NCBI GenBank assembly: GCA_900770655.1
Contig: CAAGLA010000018.1
Span: forward strand, 1-20,385
Direction: 5' to 3'
Length of the DNA: 20,385 bases
Source: Bacteroidaceae bacterium
GTDB taxonomy: Bacteria; Bacteroidota; Bacteroidia; Bacteroidales; Bacteroidaceae
A program made the position numbers and the translations under genes. This document shows, piece after piece, positions 8,901 to 15,456 of the stretch. The notes below the pieces were generated by a model. It worked only from the letters and a program-made list of their open reading frames with translations, ran no database searches and was not told where the DNA came from. Numbering within the stretch: position 1 is the stretch's first letter; the number at the start of each line of letters is the position of its first letter.

Positions 8901-9005
8901 ATGGCAGTAGTTGTTCTTGGCGGTCTTCTCTCTTCTACCATACTTAATATCTATGTGATACCTGTTGTATATCGCTGGGTCGTAAGGCGAAAAGAGGTTA
9001 AATAG
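5922..9005 (+). CDS. Heavy-metal RND efflux permease, CusA/CzcA-like
   Basis: A 1027-residue inner-membrane proton antiporter with the RND plan: helix 1 at about 13-30, a large periplasmic porter domain, helices 2-6 at about 335-495, helix 7 near 525-545, a second porter domain, and helices 8-12 at about 860-1020. Helix 4 carries GSLVDDAIIDVEN with D402, D403, D407 and E409, the acidic proton-relay region of the heavy-metal (HME) branch. E. coli CusA uses Met573, Met623 and Met672 for Cu/Ag. The matching segments here appear to be ALTIAAVSRPG (566-576), TGRGELDEHSQ (606-616) and RIDHMVSG (662-669), with no clear Met triad, although H665-M666 sits at the third site. The substrate is therefore open. 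It follows the adaptor by 12 bases. No outer-membrane channel gene follows; a terminator does. Confidence 0.92.
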   Translation: MLNRIIKFSLNNKLLVMLAVVLVTIGGTYSAKNIEVDVFPDLTMPTVVILTDASNMAPEEVERLVTFPIETAVNGATSVRRVRSSSSQGFSFVWVEFDWGMDIYRARQIISEKMGLLAGQLPDGIVPMLAPQSSVMGEIMFVGMRADTTSMMELRTLAEWIVKPAILATGGVSNVTIIGGDYKQYQVLADPVKMDLYGVTMGELEEAVAAMSVNIGAGVVRDYGNEYNLRGMGRSNNVDELGSTVVKANGDVSVRVADVADVVIAPAVKQGYAAQNGEPSIILSISKQPGINTLDVTQNIEENLTGIAKSLPADVVMDTKIFRQADYIQSSVNNVGSSLFEGAICVILVLLLFLTSLRSTVISLLAIPLSLLGTVIVLYLLGMDINTMTLGGMCIAIGSLVDDAIIDVENVYKRLRENHLLPKADRKPAFNIVYEASSEIRASIIHATLIIMVTFMPLFFLSGLEGRMLKPLGIAYLIALLMSLVVAMTVTPLLCSLMLSGEKFLTRTEKKTWVDKWLLTRYRATLKWVLGNAKGIVAFIVLLFAICILLFAGMGRSFLPEFNEKALTIAAVSRPGVSLEESNKIGIAIERELLQIPEVTSTARRTGRGELDEHSQTSNGAEIDVNFTLGSRSKAEFLADVRARLAAIPGVVTSVGQPLEHRIDHMVSGTQADLAIKIFGPDLSTLFRKGTAIQELLKEFPEVVDVNVEQQVETPQLQVRADREKLALYGITMGEFNSFIEASFPGKKLGSVYEEERSFDLIIRLNKDYTESVDGVRRALIDTPDGKVALEDVASIVSVGGPGSISRENVQRKVVVSANIASGDVAGTVERVAEHLEKNLALEEGYRLEYGGQFESAESASRTLWLTTMVAVLVVFVLLYSEFKSTSLSVIVLLNLPLALIGGILATYFTSAVMSIPAIIGLITLFGIATRNGILLVSRYQHLRAEGFSIDDAVVMGSVDRLTPILMTAFTSALALVPMIINGDASGNEIQSPMAVVVLGGLLSSTILNIYVIPVVYRWVVRRKEVK

Positions 9006-9023
9006 CCCAAAAACGATTGCTAT

Positions 9024-9077
9024 AATCAATGGCGGCTAAAAAGTGATGAACTCTATAGCCACCATTGATTTTTTTAT
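9024..9077 (+). terminator. Rho-independent terminator after the RND permease
   Basis: AATCAATGGCGGCTA at 9024-9038 pairs with TAGCCACCATTGATT at 9056-9070 (one mismatch in 15), followed by a T-rich run to about 9077. It lies 18 bases past the permease stop and so ends the efflux run. The possible upstream ATG codons of the next gene near 9043 fall in its loop. Confidence 0.8.
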
Positions 9078-9085
9078 TAATTTTG
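9078..9085 (+). promoter_or_regulatory. Bacteroidota -7 element (TAATTTTG) before the WG-repeat gene
   Basis: TAATTTTG fits TAnnTTTG and sits directly after the terminator. Transcription would start at about 9090-9093, so ATG 9043 lies outside the transcript and ATG 9097 would be almost leaderless. This favours ATG 9115 for the WG-repeat protein. No convincing -33 box is seen; the expected region is a T-run. Confidence 0.5.
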
Positions 9086-9114
9086 TAATCATTACTATGG
9101 AAAAGCAGTTATAT

Positions 9115-10497
9115 ATGAATAATAAGAAGAACAAACAGCAGACACAAGATATTGTGTGCCGTACAAAAGGCTGCAAAAGCCGTAAAGTATCAGCGTTAGT
9201 AGTTATATGGGCTATTGTAGCAATTTTCGTTGGAATAGAAAGCTGCAGTAATAAAGCCGATGAGATTACCAAGAAGAGACTTGCTCTCAAGTACGACTAT
9301 ATATCTCCATTCTCTTTTGGCAGGGCTGTTGTACGTATAGGTGAGCCTGACAATGGGAAATATGGTATGATAAACGAAATGGATACTCTTCTTCTGCCAA
9401 TGTCCTATGACGACATTAGGGAACTTCAGGGTGGCCTCTCTATGGTGTTTTCAGGTGACAGGTATTCCGAAAACGGCAAATATGGCATAGTGGATTCTCT
9501 TGGAAACTTCGTGCTTCCAATGGAATACCAGAGTGTGGGGAAATTCAACGAAGGGCTGGCAAGGGTTATGAAGGGGAATATGTATGGTTTCGTAGACACA
9601 AACGGCAGAATGGTTGTCGAGTGTAAATACGATTTGGCCGGTTTCTATTCCGCAGGCTTGGTCAATGTGTGCAGCGGCAATAAATGGGGCTATATAGACA
9701 ATGCGGGCAACGTTGTTGTTCCTGTAAATTATAATTATGCCGAGGCGTTCTACGAAGGCCTTGCCCGTGTGCAGCTTAATGGCAAATATGGTTTCATAGA
9801 CAACACCGGCAAAGTGGTTATAGCATTAGAGTACGATTTTGTGTCGCGTTTTGTAGGCGGCTATGCAATTGTGCGTAAAGACGACGGCGACAGATTTAAT
9901 TTCGGCCTTATAGACAAGACCGGAAAAGTTGTTGTGCCCATTGTGCACGGTTGGGTCGACTGGGACGGCAAAGGTCCGCTGCTTGTCCGTGAGGGTGAAG
10001 AGTACAGTTTCATTGATATAAATACAAACAAACAGATAGCGGGTGGTTTCGACTCTGCCTCTCTGTTCTGCGAAGGCCTTGCAAGTGTTAGTCGTGACAA
10101 TAGGCTGGGGTATATAGACCTTTCGGGAAGAGAGGTGGTTTCTTGCCGCTATGTGCGTGCCTATAATTTTGTCGAAGGCCTTGCTATTGTGGCCGAAGGC
10201 GACCCGAATGAACCCGATTATGGTTGCATAGACTCCACCGGTACTGTTGTTATTCCTTGTAAATACTTTGATGTTTCGTTTGTCGCTGATGGATATATAG
10301 AGGTTATTGATGGTAAAAGCTATGCCGAAGGCCTGTATGGTTACTTCGACCGTAACGGCAAGGAGATTGTTCCTGTAAAATACAAGCAAGCCGTTTATTT
10401 CGAAGGTCTCGGTCTTTTTAAGGCTGTTGACGAAAATGGCGTGCAGTACCTTTTTGGCCCCGACGGCGAGAGCATAAGTACCGAGAGCGGTATTTAG
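9115..10497 (+). CDS. WG-repeat lipoprotein
   Basis: From ATG 9115 the protein is 460 residues. A basic N-terminus (residues 1-24) is followed by a hydrophobic stretch (about 25-41) and IESC, a plausible lipobox with C44 lipidated, then SNKADE, which is typical of Bacteroidota surface or periplasmic lipoproteins. The rest is about ten WG-type repeats of roughly 30-50 residues built on the pattern (Y/W)G(F/Y)ID..G.(V/I)V.P..Y..., for example KWGYIDNAGNVVVPVNYNYA. An eleventh degenerate copy lies at the C-terminus. These repeats form a beta-rich domain, function generally unknown; binding or scaffolding at the cell surface is a guess. The frame opens at 9043, but the terminator and promoter layout argues for 9115; 9097 is the alternative. 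It is a single-gene unit that faces nadK. Confidence 0.85.
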   Translation: MNNKKNKQQTQDIVCRTKGCKSRKVSALVVIWAIVAIFVGIESCSNKADEITKKRLALKYDYISPFSFGRAVVRIGEPDNGKYGMINEMDTLLLPMSYDDIRELQGGLSMVFSGDRYSENGKYGIVDSLGNFVLPMEYQSVGKFNEGLARVMKGNMYGFVDTNGRMVVECKYDLAGFYSAGLVNVCSGNKWGYIDNAGNVVVPVNYNYAEAFYEGLARVQLNGKYGFIDNTGKVVIALEYDFVSRFVGGYAIVRKDDGDRFNFGLIDKTGKVVVPIVHGWVDWDGKGPLLVREGEEYSFIDINTNKQIAGGFDSASLFCEGLASVSRDNRLGYIDLSGREVVSCRYVRAYNFVEGLAIVAEGDPNEPDYGCIDSTGTVVIPCKYFDVSFVADGYIEVIDGKSYAEGLYGYFDRNGKEIVPVKYKQAVYFEGLGLFKAVDENGVQYLFGPDGESISTESGI

Positions 10498-10528
10498 TAC
10501 ACTCAATAAGTGTTGAGGATATTTATTT

Positions 10529-10580
10529 TCAATAAGGAACAGGGTAACCCATTTTCTTTGGGTTACCCTGTTCCTTATTG
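10529..10580. terminator. Bidirectional intrinsic terminator between WG-repeat gene and nadK
   Basis: The arms 10530-10550 and 10560-10580 are perfectly complementary over 21 bases, and A10551/T10559 adds a 22nd pair, leaving a 7-base loop (TTTTCTT). It lies between the convergent stops at 10497 (plus) and 10594 (minus) and so can end both genes. A TTTATTTTC run (10522-10530) lies on the left; on the right, only a short mixed sequence precedes the nadK stop. Confidence 0.82.
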
Positions 10581-10593
10581 CGAGGTTGTCTCT

Positions 10594-11466
10594 CTATTCT
10601 CTCACATCCATTCCCCACATAAGTTTTTCCTGCAGGTTCTGTACAAAAGAGTGCTCCTTGCGCCGTACAATGAGCTGCTTGTAGCCGGCTTTGCGCACGG
10701 TAACCGATGTTGTCTCTTCGCATCCTTCGTTGCGGCCGTCGAGAGCTATCAGGTAGTTGTGGCTGCGGCTGTTTACCTTTATATCTATTATTGTGTTGTC
10801 GTCTATGACCAAAGGTCTTGCACTGAGGCTGTGTGGTGCAATTGGCGTTAGTACAAGCACTTTTGCATTAGGGGCTATTATGGGGCCGCCAACGCTAAGC
10901 GAGTAGCCTGTTGACCCCGAAGGGGCTGCAACTATAAGTCCGTCGGCCTGATATGTTATACGGTCGCAGTTGTTGAGAGTAACACATATAGTCATCATAG
11001 ATGAACTGTCGTGTTTCATAATAGCTATTTCGTTTAGAGCAAAGGGGTAGTTCTTAAGCCTTGCACCGCTGGTTACAGCTTCAATTATATTGTGTTCCTC
11101 AATATCGAACTCCTGTTTGTGTATTTTCCCAATGACATACTCAATATCTTCGTTCGACGTTGTTGTGAGGAAACCCAAACGGCCGGCATTTATACCAAGT
11201 ATGGGTATCTCCTTGCGCCCAACACGGCTGGCTGTTCGCAGCAGGGTTCCATCTCCACCGAAACTTATTGCAAAGTCGGCGATGAAATCGTCGCCGGTGA
11301 TGAACCCTTTTGGCTGTGGTACGGCAAAACCGTTATCTTTTATGAATTTGTAGAACGGCTCGTCTATGATGAATTCATCGCCATATTTTACAAGTGCGTC
11401 GAACAGCTTTTCTATGCTTTTCGACTTCTTTGTCTGGTGCTTGTTACCGAATATCGCAAATATCAT
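10594..11466 (-). CDS. nadK: NAD kinase
   Basis: A 290-residue cytoplasmic enzyme that phosphorylates NAD to NADP with ATP or polyphosphate. The GGDGT motif (residues 70-74) holds the catalytic Asp72. The NE motif in NEIAIMKH and the glycine-rich segment DGLIVAAPSGSTGYSLS complete the family signature. The frame is open to 11508, but ATG 11466 is chosen because it gives the family start (MIFAIFGNK) and has GAGAGG just upstream on the minus strand. Length is normal. It is divergent from pdxJ, an arrangement I recall as conserved in Bacteroidales. The stop is 14 bases from the bidirectional terminator. Confidence 0.95.
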   Translation of the reverse strand: MIFAIFGNKHQTKKSKSIEKLFDALVKYGDEFIIDEPFYKFIKDNGFAVPQPKGFITGDDFIADFAISFGGDGTLLRTASRVGRKEIPILGINAGRLGFLTTTSNEDIEYVIGKIHKQEFDIEEHNIIEAVTSGARLKNYPFALNEIAIMKHDSSSMMTICVTLNNCDRITYQADGLIVAAPSGSTGYSLSVGGPIIAPNAKVLVLTPIAPHSLSARPLVIDDNTIIDIKVNSRSHNYLIALDGRNEGCEETTSVTVRKAGYKQLIVRRKEHSFVQNLQEKLMWGMDVRE

Positions 11467-11510
11467 ATTTCCTCTCTTTTCAAAGTGTAGCTTAATTTCA
11501 CAATGCAATG

Positions 11511-11518
11511 CAAAATTA
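11511..11518 (-). promoter_or_regulatory. Bacteroidota -7 element (TAATTTTG on minus strand) for nadK
   Basis: CAAAATTA on the plus strand reads TAATTTTG on the minus strand and matches TAnnTTTG, 45 bases before the nadK ATG. A CAAA (TTTG on the minus strand) occurs at 11534-11537, closer than the usual 19-21 base spacing, so the -33 element is doubtful. Confidence 0.45.
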
Positions 11519-11552
11519 AGATAAATTATAATACAAAATTTTTTATTTGTGC

Positions 11553-11560
11553 TATTTTTG
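11553..11560 (+). promoter_or_regulatory. Bacteroidota -7 element (TATTTTTG) for the pdxJ-exbB-exbD-tonB run
   Basis: TATTTTTG matches TAnnTTTG, with the pdxJ ATG 57 bases downstream. The long frame upstream of ATG 11617 reads through this element and an AT-rich leader, which supports the shorter PdxJ. No clear -33 box. Confidence 0.5.
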
Positions 11561-11616
11561 CAAAAATAATATATAAACTGCCTATAAAGTGTTTATATAA
11601 CATTAAATATAACTTT

Positions 11617-12336
11617 ATGAATACCAAACTGAGTGTAAATATAAACAAAGTTGCCACTATAAGGAACGCTCGAGGCGGCAATAATCCCGATATACTTCAG
11701 GTTGCCAGAGATTGTGAGGCTTTCGGTGCCGACGGAATAACCGTGCATCCACGTCCCGACGAGCGTCACATACGCCGTGCCGATGTTCCTGCCTTGCAGG
11801 CTATTCTGCGTACAGAATTCAATATAGAGGGCTATCCTTCGCGCGACTTTCTCGATCTTGTATTGCGTGTTCGCCCCTCTCAGGTAACGCTTGTTCCCGA
11901 CAAGCCCGGGCAGTTGACCTCGAATTGCGGGTGGGACACCGAGAAGGAGCAAGACTTCCTGCGCGATATATTGAACGACCTGCGTGCGGCAGGAATCCGA
12001 AGCTCCATATTTATAGATGCCGATGCCAGAATGGCCGAATTTGCAGCTAAGGCCGGTGCCGACAGGGTTGAACTCTATACAGGTCCTTATGCCCACGGTT
12101 ACGCCCGTAACCGCGAAGAGGCCATAGAACCCTTCTACAACACAGCATTGCGTGTGGAGCAGTTGGGTATAGGGCTGAATGCCGGTCACGACCTCAGCCT
12201 TGAGAACCTGACATACTTTGTAAACACCATACCGTGGGTAAATGAGGTTTCTATAGGCCACGCACTTATTTGTGACGCGCTCTATATGGGCCTTGAGGCT
12301 ACAATAGCCGCATACCGGAAATGTTTGAACAAATAA
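11617..12336 (+). CDS. pdxJ: Pyridoxine 5'-phosphate synthase
   Basis: A 239-residue TIM-barrel enzyme that condenses 1-deoxyxylulose 5-phosphate with 3-amino-2-oxopropyl phosphate to give pyridoxine 5'-phosphate, the DXP-dependent route to vitamin B6. The N-terminus KLSVNINKVATIRNARG is typical. The E. coli active-site residues His45, Arg47, Glu72 and His193 correspond to His44, Arg46, Glu71 and His191 here, by motif (VHPRPD, IEGYPS, NAGHDLS). GPYAHGYA forms part of the phosphate site. ATG 11617 was chosen over the open frame from 11503 because the extra 38 residues are AT-coded, unlike the family, and span the promoter. exbB begins 15 bases downstream. Confidence 0.95.
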   Translation: MNTKLSVNINKVATIRNARGGNNPDILQVARDCEAFGADGITVHPRPDERHIRRADVPALQAILRTEFNIEGYPSRDFLDLVLRVRPSQVTLVPDKPGQLTSNCGWDTEKEQDFLRDILNDLRAAGIRSSIFIDADARMAEFAAKAGADRVELYTGPYAHGYARNREEAIEPFYNTALRVEQLGIGLNAGHDLSLENLTYFVNTIPWVNEVSIGHALICDALYMGLEATIAAYRKCLNK

Positions 12337-12351
12337 TTAAAAATAGATACT

Positions 12352-13128
12352 ATGAATTTTATGATGTTGGCTGCTGAGGCAGCTCCCGAACTTAATGTTC
12401 TTGATTTGGCAATGAAAGGCGGTTGGATAATGGTTGTTCTCGCCTTGTTGTCTGTTTTTGGTATATATATCTTTGTTGAGCGTTTTGCTGTATTGCGCAA
12501 GGCTATGAAGAGAAACCCATATCTTCTCGACCGTCTTCACGACAACATAAAGGACGGCGACTTCAAATCGGCCATAAACTATTGCACATCGCAGAACACT
12601 CCAATTTCACGAACATACATCAAAGGCATTAAGGACTACAACCTCGACAATGTCGCAATACGTCAGGCACTCGACAACACCGCAAGCCTTGAAATAGCGA
12701 ATCTTGAAAAAGGTTTCCCCATTCTCTCTACCATAGCTGCGGTAGCCCCTATGCTTGGTTTCTTGGGTACGGTTACAGGTATGGTGCAGGCTTTCTGGCA
12801 AATGTCTAATGCCGGGAACAATATTGATATAACCCTTCTTTCGGGCGGTATATATGAGGCGATGGTAACTACTGTTGCCGGTCTTATAGTTGGAATTGTG
12901 GCTATCTTTGCCTATAATTTCCTTGTTACACGCATAGACAGGCTGCAGAATATTATGGAGGCCGATATTATCTCTTTTATGGAGATTGTAAACGAGGTAA
13001 AGGCCGAAAAGAGTGCAGTTGCTGCGGCTCCTGTTCAAACAGAAAATCCCACCATTCCTGTAGCGGAACCCGCCACAACAGTTGTTGCCGGTAACAATGT
13101 TATGAGAAGTACCGATTACGTAAACTAA
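12352..13128 (+). CDS. exbB: TonB-system proton channel protein ExbB (MotA/TolQ/ExbB family)
   Basis: A 258-residue inner-membrane protein with three predicted helices at about 23-44, 124-146 and 164-186. The MotA/TolQ/ExbB signature MLGFLGTVTGM at 134-144 is clear. A long cytoplasmic loop (about 45-120) lies between helices 1 and 2. With ExbD it uses the proton gradient to energise TonB. The N-terminus before helix 1 is short and Ala-rich. The C-terminal tail (about 215-258) is Ala/Val/Pro/Thr-rich and probably unstructured. The order pdxJ-exbB-exbD-tonB and the close spacing (exbD starts 11 bases after its stop) support ExbB rather than TolQ; no tolB or pal genes are present. Confidence 0.9.
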   Translation: MNFMMLAAEAAPELNVLDLAMKGGWIMVVLALLSVFGIYIFVERFAVLRKAMKRNPYLLDRLHDNIKDGDFKSAINYCTSQNTPISRTYIKGIKDYNLDNVAIRQALDNTASLEIANLEKGFPILSTIAAVAPMLGFLGTVTGMVQAFWQMSNAGNNIDITLLSGGIYEAMVTTVAGLIVGIVAIFAYNFLVTRIDRLQNIMEADIISFMEIVNEVKAEKSAVAAAPVQTENPTIPVAEPATTVVAGNNVMRSTDYVN

Positions 13129-13139
13129 AAATCTTCACT

Positions 13140-13553
13140 ATGATTAAGAGAAGAACAAGGGCAATAGGCGAGTTCTCAATGTCTTCGATGACCGATATTA
13201 TCTTCCTGTTGCTGATATTCTTTATGATAACCTCTACGGTAGTAACCCCTAATGCCATCAAGGTGCTTTTGCCACAAGGCAAGCAGCAGACATCGGCAAA
13301 GCCTATGGCACGCCTGACAATCGACGCCGATATGAACTACTATGCGGCGTGGGGCAATGAAAGGGATAAACATTTGGCTGAGGAGGATATTGCTCCGTTC
13401 CTTCTTGGTTGCCGCGAGAAAGATTCTACAATGTATGTGGCTCTATATGCCGACGAGACAGTGCCTTACGCCGAAATAGTGAAGGTGCTTAACATTGCAA
13501 ATGAGAATAAGTTTAAAATGGTGTTTATGACACGCCAACCCGATAAACAATGA
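13140..13553 (+). CDS. exbD: TonB-system protein ExbD (ExbD/TolR family)
   Basis: A 137-residue protein with a short basic cytoplasmic tail, one membrane helix (about 18-38) and a periplasmic domain. The motif SMTDIIFLLLIFFMITS holds Asp19, equivalent to the proton-carrying Asp25 of E. coli ExbD. Length is near the usual 135-145. The stop overlaps the tonB start by 4 bases (ATGA), so the two are translationally coupled. Only one ExbD is encoded here; some Bacteroidota TonB loci, as I recall, carry two. Confidence 0.92.
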   Translation: MIKRRTRAIGEFSMSSMTDIIFLLLIFFMITSTVVTPNAIKVLLPQGKQQTSAKPMARLTIDADMNYYAAWGNERDKHLAEEDIAPFLLGCREKDSTMYVALYADETVPYAEIVKVLNIANENKFKMVFMTRQPDKQ

Positions 13554-14347
13554 AAGAACTCCCAAAGGAAAAAATAACAGGTATTGCTGCAACGGTAATT
13601 TTCCATATATTGCTTGTTGTGTTGCTCTACTTCCTTGTTATGACAACTCCGCCGCAACAGGAGGAGATGGGCATTGAGGTTCAGATGGGTATTGACAACG
13701 ATGCGTTCGGAGACCGTTTGGCAATGGCCGAAACACCGGCATCGGTCCCCTCTTCTGTACCGGCTCCTGAGCCCGAACCTCAGCCTGCACCATCTTTGAC
13801 AACACAGGATGTCGAGGAGAGCATAACCGTGCCGCCACAGCCGCAGCCGCGTAAAGAGACACCCGCTCAGCCGACGGAGGCCGAACTGAGAGAACAGCAG
13901 GAAAGGGAGCAACGCGAAGCCGAAGAGAGAAGGCAAAGAGAACGTGAAGCTGAAAGTATGGCTCAGGCCAACAGCAGTGTAGCCAACGCTTTTGCCCGTG
14001 GCAATGCAATGAACGGCAACAGCGGCTCTTCTGCCGGCAGTGGCACTCAGGGTTCGCCGGGTGGAAATTCCGTGAATGGCATTGTTGCCGATGTGGGCAA
14101 CCGTAGCGCACTTTCACTGTCGCGCCCGGCATACAATGTGCAGGCTCAAGGCGTGGTGGTTGTGAATGTTGTCGTTCGCCCGAACGGAACAGTTGAGAGT
14201 GCAACAATAAATGCCCGTGGTACAAATACTTCGGACTCTTCATTGCGCAATGCCGCACTTGCGGCAGCCCGTGCTTCTAAATTCAATGCTGTAGAGGGTA
14301 ACGACAATGTGAACGGAACAATAACCTATAATTTTAAATTGAGATAA
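13550..14347 (+). CDS. tonB: Energy transducer TonB
   Basis: A 265-residue inner-membrane-anchored transducer. The single helix (about 11-31) contains His19, with Thr15 four residues before it, matching the Ser16/His20 pair that couples E. coli TonB to ExbB/ExbD. The spacer has a Pro/Gln/Glu-rich part (about 60-108), a highly charged Glu/Gln/Arg stretch (about 110-135) that may be a coiled coil, then a Gly/Ser/Asn-rich linker (about 141-175). The C-terminal domain (about 178-265) has the VVVVNVVVRPNGTVESATI strand pair of TonB/TolA-type domains. It would reach to TonB-dependent receptors in the outer membrane. The charged segment recalls TolA, but the neighbours are of the TonB kind. Confidence 0.88.
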   Translation: MKELPKEKITGIAATVIFHILLVVLLYFLVMTTPPQQEEMGIEVQMGIDNDAFGDRLAMAETPASVPSSVPAPEPEPQPAPSLTTQDVEESITVPPQPQPRKETPAQPTEAELREQQEREQREAEERRQREREAESMAQANSSVANAFARGNAMNGNSGSSAGSGTQGSPGGNSVNGIVADVGNRSALSLSRPAYNVQAQGVVVVNVVVRPNGTVESATINARGTNTSDSSLRNAALAAARASKFNAVEGNDNVNGTITYNFKLR

Positions 14348-14349
14348 AT

Positions 14350-14898
14350 ATGAGCAAAGTATATGTTTTCCTTGCCGACGGCTTTGAGACGGTAGAGGCT
14401 CTTGCTCCGGTAGATGTTATGCGACGTGCCGGCATTGACGTGGTGACGGTTTCTATTATGGACACTCCTTCGGTTGTGTCGGCGCAGGGCGTGACGGTAA
14501 TTGCCGATGTTATGTTCGGTGCTGCAACCTTCGGCGATGCATCTGCGTTGGTGCTTCCCGGTGGTGGCACCGGTACTGAAAATCTTTCGGCTCACGCAGC
14601 ATTGTGCGCAGAACTCGAAACTGCAGACAGCAAGGGTATTCTTGTTGCTGCTATATGTGCAGCACCTATGGTTCTTGGCCGCATTGGACTTCTCAAAGGA
14701 CGCAAGGCAACCTGCTATCCCGGTTGCGAGGGAGACCTCTTCGGTGCCGAATATACAGCCGTGTCTGTTGAGGTGGACGGGAATATAATTACAGGCTGTG
14801 GCCCGGGTGCGTCGTTCGATTTCGGCTTTGCTATTGTAGAGCGTCTGTGCGGAAAAGATATGGTTGCGACATTGCGTTCGCAGATGCAGTTTAAGTAG
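14350..14898 (+). CDS. DJ-1/PfpI family protein (YajL/ThiJ-like)
   Basis: A 182-residue soluble protein of the DJ-1 superfamily. The nucleophile elbow AAICAAP places the reactive Cys at 103, and Glu13 in FETVE matches DJ-1 Glu18. The DVMRRAGI stretch is close to eukaryotic DJ-1/bacterial YajL. Roles proposed for this subfamily are oxidative-stress protection and removal of methylglyoxal adducts from protein or nucleotides; the deglycase role is disputed. It begins 3 bases after the tonB stop, so co-transcription with the TonB run is likely, but no direct functional link is evident. Confidence 0.9.
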   Translation: MSKVYVFLADGFETVEALAPVDVMRRAGIDVVTVSIMDTPSVVSAQGVTVIADVMFGAATFGDASALVLPGGGTGTENLSAHAALCAELETADSKGILVAAICAAPMVLGRIGLLKGRKATCYPGCEGDLFGAEYTAVSVEVDGNIITGCGPGASFDFGFAIVERLCGKDMVATLRSQMQFK

Positions 14899-14907
14899 AA
14901 GTTCCCT

Positions 14908-15456
14908 ATGGCCTTTACCGTGCTTGAAATACTGCTGTTCTCTGCTGTTTTTATGACAGTGCTTTTCTTTGCATATTTTGTTATGCGTGGCTCTTTATGC
15001 AGTAGTTTTTCGGCACCGGTATCCCGAATAGTAGGCGGAACGCTCATTGCCGGTATAGGTTGCTCTTTATTGCTGTCGGTTCTTCTTTTTATGGTATTGC
15101 CGACATATTACTATATATCTTCGGCAACCCCCGAAGGGTACCGTATGGCATTTGTGTTGAACAGCGACTTTTTGAGCGAGAGCGGCCTGCGTTTTATAAT
15201 TAACGAGACTTCTTGCAACTACTCTCTGGTAGCAAAGGTCTATGGCGACGAAGAACTGAACGATGACGAAGAGCCGGTAACTGCTGTTCCACAAGGAAAG
15301 ACAAGGGCCCGCTATGGTATAGACGGTTGGTTTGAACCTTTCCCGCGATCTGTATCGGATGACTCCAACGGCGAGGTTCTGCGTTATGTAATTGTTGATG
15401 AATGGGTGGAAAGTGAACTTGAAAAAAGCGTCTCATTTGAATATGAAACCCAATAA
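14908..15456 (+). CDS. Uncharacterised two-helix membrane protein
   Basis: I do not recognise this 182-residue protein. It has two hydrophobic helices (about 4-26 and 40-66) separated by a short loop containing CSSFS, then a soluble domain of about 115 residues with an acidic patch (GDEELNDDEEP, about 112-122). The C-terminal end is acidic and contains VDEWVESELEKS. Start ATG 14908 is 10 bases past the DJ-1 stop, and its end overlaps the next gene by 14 bases, so the two are probably co-translated. It may be an envelope protein, but function is unknown. Confidence 0.65.
   Translation: MAFTVLEILLFSAVFMTVLFFAYFVMRGSLCSSFSAPVSRIVGGTLIAGIGCSLLLSVLLFMVLPTYYYISSATPEGYRMAFVLNSDFLSESGLRFIINETSCNYSLVAKVYGDEELNDDEEPVTAVPQGKTRARYGIDGWFEPFPRSVSDDSNGEVLRYVIVDEWVESELEKSVSFEYETQ

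Noticed and set aside
9826..10506. 226-codon antisense frame over the WG-repeat gene
   Set aside because: It mirrors the repeated sense codons. The sense strand shows clear WG repeats.
11503..11616. N-terminal extension of PdxJ by 38 residues
   Set aside because: The extra residues are AT-coded (Lys/Ile/Asn/Tyr), unlike the family, and the stretch contains promoter elements for both directions.
11593..12261. 222-codon antisense frame over pdxJ
   Set aside because: pdxJ has its full set of active-site residues on the plus strand; the antisense product shows none.
13638..14258. 206-codon antisense frame over tonB
   Set aside because: It is compositional, caused by the Pro/Gln/Arg-rich spacer of TonB.
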